Assembly: GCF_006440775.1 (NCBI RefSeq)
Contig: NZ_VFTZ01000008.1
Span: forward strand, 124,001-188,000
DNA length: 64,000 nucleotides
Source of the DNA: Mesorhizobium sp. B2-7-2
GTDB lineage: Bacteria; Pseudomonadota; Alphaproteobacteria; Rhizobiales; Rhizobiaceae
Direction of reading: 5' to 3'
The translations under genes and the position numbers were made by a program. Position 1 is the stretch's first letter; each line of letters starts with the position of its first letter. The notes below the pieces were generated by a model, which worked only from the letters and a program-made list of their open reading frames with translations, searched no databases and was not told the origin of the DNA. This document shows, in pieces, positions 56,415 through 64,000 of the stretch.

Positions 56415-56774
56415 TTAGCTGGGCAACTCTCGGTCGGCCGCATCAAGGATGCGTTCAATGGCAACGCGTGGCGCCGGCAAGTTGTCTGTCACGACAGCCC
56501 AGAAAATGGCTTCGGAAGTCTTGTGATATTCATGACGCAGGATGTTGCCTATGCCACGAACCTGTTTCCAGGAAATTTCTGGGGCAAGAGCGATTAGATC
56601 GTCAGGAATGTGCCGGGTGGCTTCGGAAATAATCTCGATACCGCGCTCGATACCGTGGCGGAGCAGCCAATCACTACGGAAATCTTCCAGTGTCTTGCCG
56701 GTCGTCGCAGCATCGATACCATCCAGAGCCGCAACGATCTCGGCGAGGATCGGCTTGATCCGACGCGGAGCCAT
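56415..56774 (-). CDS. hepT: HepT-like (DUF86) toxin-module protein (119 aa)
   Basis: An all-helical HEPN-type protein with the end IGNILRHEYHKTSEAIFWAVV. The HEPN RNase motif R-x4-H-x-Y is altered: H and Y are kept (HEY) but the residue at the Arg position is Gly (GNILRHEY). It is encoded directly after the MNT nucleotidyltransferase gene with a 4-bp ATGA overlap, the standard HepT/MntA layout. RNase activity or loss of it cannot be decided from sequence. Confidence 0.8.
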   Translation of the reverse strand: MAPRRIKPILAEIVAALDGIDAATTGKTLEDFRSDWLLRHGIERGIEIISEATRHIPDDLIALAPEISWKQVRGIGNILRHEYHKTSEAIFWAVVTDNLPAPRVAIERILDAADRELPS

Positions 56775-57070
56775 CAAAATATACGCACGGCCGATCGTTC
56801 GATGTCAGCTTTCAACATCGGATGAAGGCTATCCCGCGTAGTGATGTCGATTTCGGCCGACATTTTCTCTTCGAGAAATTGTTTGATGCCGACGAGGTCG
56901 ATCAGGGAAAAGCGCCGCGCCGGATCGTAGTCTATGAAGAGATCAAGATCGCTGTCCGAACGTGCGTCGCCGCGCGCGGCCGACCCGAACAGATAAAGCG
57001 AAGTCGCGCCCATGCCTCTGATGGCATCTGCGTTCTTCTGCAACCGTTCGATCACTTCGTTCCGGCTCAT
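56774..57070 (-). CDS. mntA: MNT-type nucleotidyltransferase antitoxin MntA (98 aa)
   Basis: The motif LFGSAARGDARSDSDLDLFIDYD is the minimal nucleotidyltransferase signature with the two catalytic Asp residues (SDLDLF). MntA antitoxins neutralise HepT by adding AMP groups to its tyrosine. The gene overlaps the HepT-like gene by 4 bp. Length is typical. Confidence 0.9.
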   Translation of the reverse strand: MSRNEVIERLQKNADAIRGMGATSLYLFGSAARGDARSDSDLDLFIDYDPARRFSLIDLVGIKQFLEEKMSAEIDITTRDSLHPMLKADIERSAVRIF

Positions 57071-57120
57071 GGGTCCATCCTAACGGATCTCGTTAGAATT
57101 CCAAAATCGCGAGGCGAGCC

Positions 57121-58152
<1,032 letters not shown>

Positions 58153-58235
58153 CGCCGAAACTCTCTATTTGCGCCGGCTTTTACCACGCGCCTCCGCCGC
58201 TGACCAATGCGACACGATTGTGCCAGGCACGCGCC

Positions 58236-59048
58236 TCACGGCGGCCCGTGTCCCGACAGGATCTGCGCCGCGCCCCTGACCGCGACCCGGAAGGCCTCGT
58301 CGAAGCTGACGCCGCGCGCCTGCCAGCGATAGGTCTTGCCGCGATCGGCCATCCGCCAGTCGGCGATCCAGCCGAGTTCCTTGTCGCTCCACACGATGCT
58401 GCCGGCGAGCGCTCGGGCCGCTTCCGCTTTTTTTGCGAGCTTGTCGAGTCTTGCCATATCGGCCCCGGAAAGCGCCTTTTCATCCAGGCCGCCAAGCTGT
58501 CCGGCCTTTGGAAAGGTGACGCGCATCAGCAGCGGACCGGCAGCATTGGCGAAGGATTCGCGCATCGCGTCGCCGCGCTGCTCGTCTTGCGTCAGCATAA
58601 AATGCCGCGAGCCCTGCTCGGCGGTCATGAAGACGGCGATAGGCGGCCGCTCGCCGAGCCAGGGCCTGCTGCCGAGTTGCGCCAGGAGCTTGTCGATGAC
58701 AGCCGGCTTGTAGATGCAGGTGAGATCATGCGGCCTGTCATGCGTGCCTTGCTCGTCATGGATCGGGATACCTTCGAGCCGGTCGTGATAGCGGAAGGAC
58801 TGCACGAAGTCGGCCGCCTTGTCGCGCAGAGCCAGCATCTCCGTCTTCTGCGTCAGGCGCTGGTCGCCCGAGACCTTGACCAGCACCTTGTCGAGGCAAT
58901 CCTTGAAGCCGATCGCGCGATTTGCCTCGCCGGTGCCGGTGACGATCGCCTGCGCCTGGTAGAGCTCGGCGATTGGCGCGGCGCGGACCGGCAGTCCCAG
59001 ACATACGAGACTGACCAATCCAACCGCGAAGCGGAAAATTCCAGGCAT
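58236..59048 (-). CDS. DUF2066 exported protein (270 aa)
   Basis: A signal peptide (MPGIFRFAVGLVSLVCLGLPVRA) precedes the DUF2066 pattern: AYQAQAIVTGTGEANRAIGFKDCLDKVLVKVSGDQRL, FRYHDRLEGIPIHDEQGTHDRPHDLTCIYKPAVIDKLLAQLGSRPWLGERPPI. The family occurs widely in proteobacteria and its role is unknown. It is upstream of hemB and divergent from the enoyl-CoA hydratase-like gene. Confidence 0.82.
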   Translation of the reverse strand: MPGIFRFAVGLVSLVCLGLPVRAAPIAELYQAQAIVTGTGEANRAIGFKDCLDKVLVKVSGDQRLTQKTEMLALRDKAADFVQSFRYHDRLEGIPIHDEQGTHDRPHDLTCIYKPAVIDKLLAQLGSRPWLGERPPIAVFMTAEQGSRHFMLTQDEQRGDAMRESFANAAGPLLMRVTFPKAGQLGGLDEKALSGADMARLDKLAKKAEAARALAGSIVWSDKELGWIADWRMADRGKTYRWQARGVSFDEAFRVAVRGAAQILSGHGPP

Positions 59049-59225
59049 GTCGATCTGCTCGAAACCTGTCGGGCGCGGGCACAGTGCTTTGCCGGTTACC
59101 TAACATCTGGCACTGCCGCCCGCCAGCGCAAGGAGCGCTCCCCAGTAACCGCCGCCATTGACGCGTCTCCGTGCCGCCTTTAGCACTTCTCTCCCCCGGC
59201 GGGCGGAGAGAGGGATTCTCTGGTG

Positions 59226-60269
59226 ATGGATTTTGGCGGAGGCGACGAGATCCGCTTCGAGCGGCTGGGCAAGGCGGGTGTGGTCACTTTGACCCGACCC
59301 AAGGCGCTCAACGCCATCACGCACGATATGGTCAAGGCGCTCGGCAGGGCGCTCGACGCCTGGGAGGAGGACACGGGCGTCGGTGTCGTCGTCGTCAAGG
59401 CCGAGGGCAGGGCGTTTTCCGCCGGCGGCGATATCCTGCACATCTACGAGGCCGGCCGCGCCGGCGAACCTCCGGTCGATTTCTTCGCCGATGAGTACCG
59501 GCTCAATGCCCGCATCGCCCGCTTCCAGAAACCTTATATCGCTTTGATCGACGGCATCGTCATGGGCGGCGGCGTCGGCATTTCCTTCCATGGCTCGCAT
59601 CGGGTGCTGACCGAGAACGCGCAGTTCGCCATGCCGGAGGTCGGCATCGGCTTCTTCCCCGATGTCGGCGCCAGCCATTTGCTGCCGGATCTCGGCGGCT
59701 CCTTCGGCATGTATCTCGGATTGACGGGAAATCGCATCCGCTACGGCGATGCGCTGTGGTCGGGGCTTGCCACGCACGCCATCAAGGCGCAGGCCCAGGC
59801 GGGCTTGCTCGATGAGTTGGCGACCAGCAGCGATCCGAGTGCCGAGCTGCGCAATTTCTCCGTGCCGGCAAAACGCGAGACGGAGCAGCAGGACCTGGAT
59901 TCGATCGCACGCCATTTTTCGCAAAGCTCGCTTGCCGATATCATCGCCAGCCTCGACGAGGCCGCCGCCGGCGACGCTTTCGCCGCCAGGACGCTTGCCA
60001 CGATCAAGACCCGTTCGCCGACCAGCCTCCACGTCGCCTGGCGCGAGATCAGCGCCGGCTCGACACTCTCGATGGACGAATGCATGAAGATGGAGTTCCG
60101 CATCCTCAACCGCATGCTTGCCGGCCACGATTTCTACGAAGGCATCCGCGCCGCCATCATCGAAAAGGGGTCGAAGCCCGAGTGGCGGCCGGCAGGGCTG
60201 CATGAGGTCAGGACGGCCGACATCGACGCCTATTTCGCGCCGCTCGGGGACAAGGAGCTTGTCCTGTGA
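59226..60269 (+). CDS. Enoyl-CoA hydratase/isomerase, 3-hydroxyisobutyryl-CoA hydrolase-like (347 aa)
   Basis: Crotonase-fold enzyme: GVVTLTRPKALNAITHDMVKAL, the oxyanion segment RAFSAGGDILHIYEA, DGIVMGGGVGISFHGSHRVLTENAQFAMPEVGIGFFPDVGASHLLPDLGG (catalytic Glu/Asp region) and a C-terminal helical extension (about 220-345). The extension and PxVGIGFFPDVG pattern favour HIBCH of valine breakdown. AGAGAGGG lies upstream of the ATG at 59226. A membrane protein overlaps its stop by 4 bp. Confidence 0.87.
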   Translation: MDFGGGDEIRFERLGKAGVVTLTRPKALNAITHDMVKALGRALDAWEEDTGVGVVVVKAEGRAFSAGGDILHIYEAGRAGEPPVDFFADEYRLNARIARFQKPYIALIDGIVMGGGVGISFHGSHRVLTENAQFAMPEVGIGFFPDVGASHLLPDLGGSFGMYLGLTGNRIRYGDALWSGLATHAIKAQAQAGLLDELATSSDPSAELRNFSVPAKRETEQQDLDSIARHFSQSSLADIIASLDEAAAGDAFAARTLATIKTRSPTSLHVAWREISAGSTLSMDECMKMEFRILNRMLAGHDFYEGIRAAIIEKGSKPEWRPAGLHEVRTADIDAYFAPLGDKELVL

Positions 60270-60688
60270 GCGAGGTCACCTCCAGGCGCGTGGTGCTGCA
60301 GCCCTCGACTACCGAGGTCATCTTCGCCTGGTTCCAGCGCGTCATCGCCGGCTACTGCCTGTTGTTCGGCATCCTCTATTGGATCCGTCTCATCGGCATC
60401 TATCCGGGCGAGCTGTGGCGCTTCGACCTGATGCCGGTGCACTGGCAGGTGGCGGCAGCGATGCTCGCGGTGTTCTTTCCCTTCGCCGCCGCCGGCCTCT
60501 GGATGCTGGCGTCGTGGGGTCCGGTGATCTGGTTCATCTGCGCCGCGACCGAGACGGTGATGTATGCCGGTTTCCCCGATCTCTTCGGCAATCGGCTGCT
60601 AATCGTCGTATCGCACGCCTGCGTGGCCTTGCTCTACATCGTCTTTCGGGTCACCATCTGGCTGCAGAAGCGCCGGCTCCGCCAGTGA
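60266..60688 (+). CDS. DUF6163-like small membrane protein (140 aa)
   Basis: Four hydrophobic helices (VIAGYCLLFGILYWIRLIG, WQVAAAMLAVFFPFAAAGLWMLA, GPVIWFICAATETVMYAGF, LLIVVSHACVALLYIVFRV). The GTG start overlaps the crotonase stop as GTGA, so the two are translated together. Homologous small proteins beside this enzyme are known in rhizobia, but the function is not. The stop is 2 bp before a palindromic repeat. Confidence 0.72.
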   Translation: MSEVTSRRVVLQPSTTEVIFAWFQRVIAGYCLLFGILYWIRLIGIYPGELWRFDLMPVHWQVAAAMLAVFFPFAAAGLWMLASWGPVIWFICAATETVMYAGFPDLFGNRLLIVVSHACVALLYIVFRVTIWLQKRRLRQ

Positions 60689-60690
60689 GC

Positions 60691-60735
60691 GTGATGCCGA
60701 AAAGTGTGAAGCGGTTTTCGGACGACATCATGCTC
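60691..60735. repeat. Palindromic repeat, second copy of the 44617 module
   Basis: GTGATGCCGAAAAGTGTGAA...GACATCATGCTCC is the reverse complement, with few changes, of 44617-44664. Confidence 0.85.
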
Positions 60736-60742
60736 CACCCAT

Positions 60743-60787
60743 AAAGCCGGCCGAGGGCCGGCCTTCGGGGCCGATCTCGCGGCCCCG
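60743..60787 (+). terminator. Probable terminator after the crotonase operon
   Basis: Two adjacent GC-rich hairpins (AAGCCGGCCGAGGGCCGGCCTT and GGGGCCG...CGGCCCC) followed by a short T stretch. Confidence 0.6.
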
Positions 60788-60989
60788 TTTCACTGCAAGA
60801 TCCATTGGCTAAATCTTTAGGTTAATTGTTCTTGCTCGGGTGACCGATCGTTAAGCGTCTTCCGAAACCTCTTACCGGTAAGCTCTTGTTAGCCCTGGCG
60901 TTTAAGTCGAATTTTATGAGTATTCGATAGTGTCGCGATCAAGGTGAAAAACAAAAAATCACCAAGGCGACAAACGAGAGGCAAAGACA

Positions 60990-61505
60990 ATGATCAATTC
61001 GCGTCCGGCGGCGAAGACCGCAAACGTATCCGACGATCGCCGCGAGGCTATCCGCTCGCTTTACATGGAATCGCTGCAGCTGGTGGAGCGTCTGCACCGC
61101 CGCCTGCTTGACGTGATCAAGGACGAGTTCGACCGCAACGGCCGTTCCGACATCAACGCCATCCAGGCGCTGCTGCTCTTCAACATCGGCAACTCCGAGC
61201 TGACCGCCGGCGAGCTGCGCTCGCGCGGCTACTATCTCGGCTCGAACGTCTCCTACAATCTGAAGAAGCTGGTCGACCTCGGCTTCATCAACCACCAGCG
61301 CTCGCGCATCGACCGCCGCTCGGTCCGCGTCTCGCTGACGCCGAAGGGCAACGAGGTGGCCGACGTCGTCGCCGGCCTCTACGAGCGCCATGTCGGCTCG
61401 ATCGAGGCGGTCGGCGGCATCAACACCGACGAGTTCAAGCAGATGAACCGCGCGCTACAGCGCCTCGATCGCTTCTGGAACGATACGATCGCTTACCGGA
61501 TGTAA
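60990..61505 (+). CDS. ldtR: MarR-family regulator LdtR (171 aa)
   Basis: A MarR winged helix (INAIQALLLFNIGNSELTAGELRSRGYYLGSNVSYNLKKLVDLGFINHQRSRIDRRSVRVSLTPKGNEVAD) lies between helical dimerisation ends. It matches LdtR, which controls the L,D-transpeptidase gene that lies next to it in Liberibacter and other Rhizobiales; the same gene order is seen here 464 bp downstream. Upstream, the perfect palindrome CTTACCGGTAAG (60871-60882) is a possible binding site. Terminator follows. Confidence 0.88.
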   Translation: MINSRPAAKTANVSDDRREAIRSLYMESLQLVERLHRRLLDVIKDEFDRNGRSDINAIQALLLFNIGNSELTAGELRSRGYYLGSNVSYNLKKLVDLGFINHQRSRIDRRSVRVSLTPKGNEVADVVAGLYERHVGSIEAVGGINTDEFKQMNRALQRLDRFWNDTIAYRM

Positions 61506-61566
61506 GCGCTTCGAAATTGGGGACGGGAAAGCCGCGCCGAAGAAGCGCGACCGGGAGAAGAGTACG

Positions 61567-61601
61567 GGACCGGTGCTGAAGCGCACCGGTCCTATTCTTT
61601 T
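61567..61601 (+). terminator. Rho-independent terminator after ldtR
   Basis: GACCGGTGC...GCACCGGTC hairpin followed by CTATTCTTTTT. Confidence 0.85.
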
Positions 61602-61888
61602 TGCGAAGGCAGGCATCTGCGGGAGTTCGCTCTGCACATTGAAGCTCCGCGCCTGAAGGGCAGGGTGCTTACTTCGCAAGGACGCGCCGGCGTTGCCGCC
61701 GATGCAAAAAAGCATCGCCGCCCTTCCTTTCACCGTGCCGCCGCATGCAAATCGCGGGCCAAGGCCACGTTGCCGCCATAATCGCGGTCAATGCGATTTG
61801 TGAGTGACGCTGCGGGCCTGCGCCTTGCGCTCCTTGGAACCTGCGTGGCGGCAGCGCGTTTCTGGCGGCCGACGATGTGGGTCATGGT

Positions 61889-61910
61889 TGGCGAATTGTT
61901 AAGTTCGCCA
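61889..61910. promoter_or_regulatory. Candidate operator upstream of the L,D-transpeptidase gene
   Basis: TGGCGAA (61889-61895) is perfectly inverted as TTCGCCA (61904-61910) with an 8-bp spacer, 60 bp before the start codon. It could be the LdtR site; TGGCG-TTTAAG-TCGAA upstream of ldtR resembles it only partly. Confidence 0.5.
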
Positions 61911-61969
61911 CCCCTAGAGTGCGGACAAGCCGCCCGGCAAGCGAATTGAGCGAGAGCGAATAGCCAAGA

Positions 61970-63232
61970 ATGTCTGCCATGAGAACCAGCCGCCGTTTCT
62001 TCCTCACTGGAGCCTCCGCGCTCGCCGCCGCTGTTGTCGCCGGCCATGCCAGCGCGCAGGATGTGGTCGGGGATATCCTCAAGTCCTCGACGCGCGGCAA
62101 TTGGGACGACCAGTTCGACGCCCGCGCCAACAACACAAGCAAGGTCGCCTCAACGCTGCCGATCTTCAGCCAGCAGACGGTCGCCTTCACCGAGCAGGCG
62201 GTGGCGCAGTATCAGAACATCGTCTCCCAGGGCGGCTGGGAACAGGTTCCGGCGACCAAGAAATTGCAGCTCGGCGTCGACGATCCGGATGTCGTCCCGC
62301 TGCGCAAGCGCCTGATGGTCTCGGGCGACCTGCCGCAGAGCGCCGGCATTTCGACGGCCTTCGATTCCTATGTCGACTCGGCGGTAAAGCGCTTCCAGCT
62401 CCGGCACGGCCTGCCGGCCGACGGTGCCATGGGCAAATACACTTATACGGCAATGAACGTCTCGGCGCAGATCCGGCTCGGCCAGTTGCAGACCAATCTG
62501 GAGCGCCTGAAGGAAAAGGCCGGCACGCTGGGCGACCGCTACGTGCTGGTCGACATTCCGGGCGCCCAGATCGAAGCCGTCGAGAACGACCGTGTCGTGC
62601 TTCGCCATACCGCGATCGTCGGCAAGATCGACCGCCAGACGCCGATCGTGAACTCGAAGATCAACGAGATCATCGTCAATCCATACTGGAACGCGCCGGT
62701 CTCGATCGTGCGCAAGGACATCATTCCGCTGATGCGGAAGGACCCGAACTACCTCAAGGACAGCCACATCCGCCTGTTCGCGCCGGACGGCAGCGAGGTC
62801 GATCCGATGACCATCGACTGGTCGACGGACGACGCCGCGAAATACCGTTTCCGCCAGGACCCGGGCAACAACAACGCGATGGCCTCGGTCAAGATCAACT
62901 TCCCGAGCCCGGACGGCGTCTACATGCACGACACGCCGCAGCAGAGCCTGTTCGGCAAGCTGATGCGCTTCGATTCCTCGGGCTGCGTGCGCGTCCAGAA
63001 CGTGCGCGACCTCGTCACCTGGATCCTGCGCGACACGCCCGGCTGGGACCGCCAGCATTTCGAGGCGGCGATCAAGACCGGCGAGAACACGCCGATCCAG
63101 GTCGTCAACCCGGTGCCGGTTCACTTCCTCTATCTGTCGGCATGGTCGACGGCTCCGGGCGTCGTGCAGTTCCGCGACGACATTTACGGCCTCGACGGCG
63201 CCGCCGAGCTGCAGATCAGCTCTGCGCTTTAA
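61970..63232 (+). CDS. YkuD-type L,D-transpeptidase (420 aa)
   Basis: The N-terminus is a Tat-like signal (RRFFLTGASALAAAVVAGHASA). Residues about 80-165 include a peptidoglycan-binding-like segment (VDSAVKRFQLRHGLPADGAMG). The YkuD domain (about 185-350) holds the catalytic motif HDTP-x15-SSGCVRVQN with His and Cys. It forms 3-3 crosslinks or attaches proteins to peptidoglycan. LdtR upstream is the probable regulator. Length suits LdtP-type enzymes of Rhizobiales. Confidence 0.9.
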   Translation: MSAMRTSRRFFLTGASALAAAVVAGHASAQDVVGDILKSSTRGNWDDQFDARANNTSKVASTLPIFSQQTVAFTEQAVAQYQNIVSQGGWEQVPATKKLQLGVDDPDVVPLRKRLMVSGDLPQSAGISTAFDSYVDSAVKRFQLRHGLPADGAMGKYTYTAMNVSAQIRLGQLQTNLERLKEKAGTLGDRYVLVDIPGAQIEAVENDRVVLRHTAIVGKIDRQTPIVNSKINEIIVNPYWNAPVSIVRKDIIPLMRKDPNYLKDSHIRLFAPDGSEVDPMTIDWSTDDAAKYRFRQDPGNNNAMASVKINFPSPDGVYMHDTPQQSLFGKLMRFDSSGCVRVQNVRDLVTWILRDTPGWDRQHFEAAIKTGENTPIQVVNPVPVHFLYLSAWSTAPGVVQFRDDIYGLDGAAELQISSAL

Positions 63233-63247
63233 GTGCCTGATCTAAAA

Positions 63248-63278
63248 AGAAAAAGGCCGCTCTTGTAGCGGTCTTTTT
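63248..63278 (+). terminator. Rho-independent terminator after the L,D-transpeptidase gene
   Basis: AAAAAGGCCGCT and AGCGGTCTTTTT pair around the loop CTTGT, ending in a T run. Confidence 0.85.
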
Positions 63279-63651
63279 GGTCGGATCAGCCGCAACTGCC
63301 AGCAAGCAGAACGACAGCCTCGGCGCTGGACGGCGCGCGTTCGATTGCGCATCGGATTGAATCAGCGATCGAACTGGGCTTAAGCCATGCCGGCATCGAG
63401 GCCGAGCGCGCCGAACCGCGGGGCGATGCTTCGCCGTGGCGACATCAACGACCATACGGCGCGCAAGCTGTTCACCGAAATCACCTTCTCAGAGGCGCTG
63501 CTGAAGCCGCGAACCGCGCGATTAGCACCCGCCAGGCTTGGCTTGACGCAAACCGGCCAGCAAATTTCGCGCCGCAAACGTGGCGGGCCGAAAACAACTG
63601 TGTTAATGCGCGGCGACCTCGCAGACCTCCGGCCCCAAGGGAAAGCAAGCC
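63279..63651. other. Upstream region of glyA
   Basis: A basic Arg/Pro-rich frame spans much of it but lacks a ribosome-binding site. No riboswitch consensus was recognised. It is expected to hold the glyA promoter and leader. Confidence 0.35.
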
Positions 63652-64000
63652 ATGTCTAATGCCGCGGCAGCCTCCACCAAATTCGAATCCTTCTTCGAGA
63701 CCACGCTTGCCGATGCCGATCCGGAAATCTTCGGCTCCATCCGCAACGAGCTCGGCCGCCAGCGCCATGAGATCGAGCTGATCGCTTCCGAAAACATCGT
63801 GTCGCGCGCCGTGCTCGAGGCGCAAGGCTCGATCATGACCAACAAATATGCCGAGGGCTACCCGGGCAAGCGCTACTATGGCGGCTGCCAGTTCGTCGAC
63901 GTGGCCGAGGAACTGGCCATCGAGCGCGCCAAAAAGCTGTTCGGCTGCAACTTCGCCAACGTCCAGCCGAACTCGGGCAGCCAGATGAATCAGGCAGTGT
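63652..64000 (+). CDS. glyA: Serine hydroxymethyltransferase, 5' part
   Basis: The reading frame from the ATG at 63652 (AAGGGAAAG upstream) encodes the N-terminus of Gly[97 protein letters not shown]. It is cut by the window end. The enzyme interconverts serine and glycine with tetrahydrofolate. Confidence 0.95.
   Translation, partial: MSNAAAASTKFESFFETTLADADPEIFGSIRNELGRQRHEIELIASENIVSRAVLEAQGSIMTNKYAEGYPGKRYYGGCQFVDVAEELAIERAKKLFGCNFANVQPNSGSQMNQAV

Noticed and set aside
63279..63651. Riboswitch in the glyA leader
   Set aside because: No recognisable glycine, SAM or folate aptamer core could be traced by eye.
63387..63659. 90-codon frame before glyA
   Set aside because: Arg/Pro-rich, no ribosome-binding site and overlapping the glyA start.

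Overview
The window looks like chromosome of a Mesorhizobium-like member of the Rhizobiales (Alphaproteobacteria). The evidence is high GC content, the LdtR/L,D-transpeptidase pair, Bpt-type aminoacyl-protein transferase, magnesium-type HemB and soluble transhydrogenase. Rhizobial-type intergenic palindromic repeats (four copies of a 150-190 bp mosaic palindrome and two of a second family) point the same way. The species assignment is inferred from gene content, not from a database search.

Layout. 1-6392 is an accessory patch of small or poorly conserved genes: a zinc-ribbon protein and a fragment of its paralogue, small exported proteins, and a long coiled-coil membrane protein with 147-bp tandem repeats. 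6393-17337 is a 10.9-kb integrated element in the 3' half of tRNA-Gln(CTG), bounded by a perfect 51-bp direct repeat. It carries a tyrosine integrase, a probable ribbon-helix-helix regulator, an AlpA/Xis-like activator, and a replication-type gene with iteron-like DNA inside it. A complete HK97-type head and packaging set follows (TerS-like, TerL, HNH, major capsid, prohead protease, connector, portal). No tail, tape-measure, baseplate, lysis or holin gene is present. This is the layout of a capsid-forming phage satellite (cf-PICI-like) and not of a decayed phage; almost every gene in the leftward operon is coupled by a 4-bp ATGA or GTGA overlap.

17564-64000 is mainly housekeeping chromosome. 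It holds ppx-rlmE, guaB, rnd, aspS, parC, an AI-2E family transporter, a DMT transporter, bpt, an RDD protein, an isoprenylcysteine-methyltransferase-like protein, sthA, and a TelA/VWA/XpaC/solute-binding stress operon. It continues with opgC, ppk2, a HepT/MntA module, hemB, a 3-hydroxyisobutyryl-CoA hydrolase-like gene, ldtR with its L,D-transpeptidase, and the start of glyA. Several local regulator-target pairs have visible operators: DeoR/MFS, GntR/MFS, and a LacI repressor facing two tandem paralogous microprotein genes (47 and 43 codons). Three identical 14-bp LacI-type operators surround those microprotein genes.

The two parts most worth follow-up are the tail-less capsid-encoding satellite with its embedded candidate origin, and the LacI-controlled twin microproteins at 49174-49612, which are short enough to be missed by ordinary annotation.
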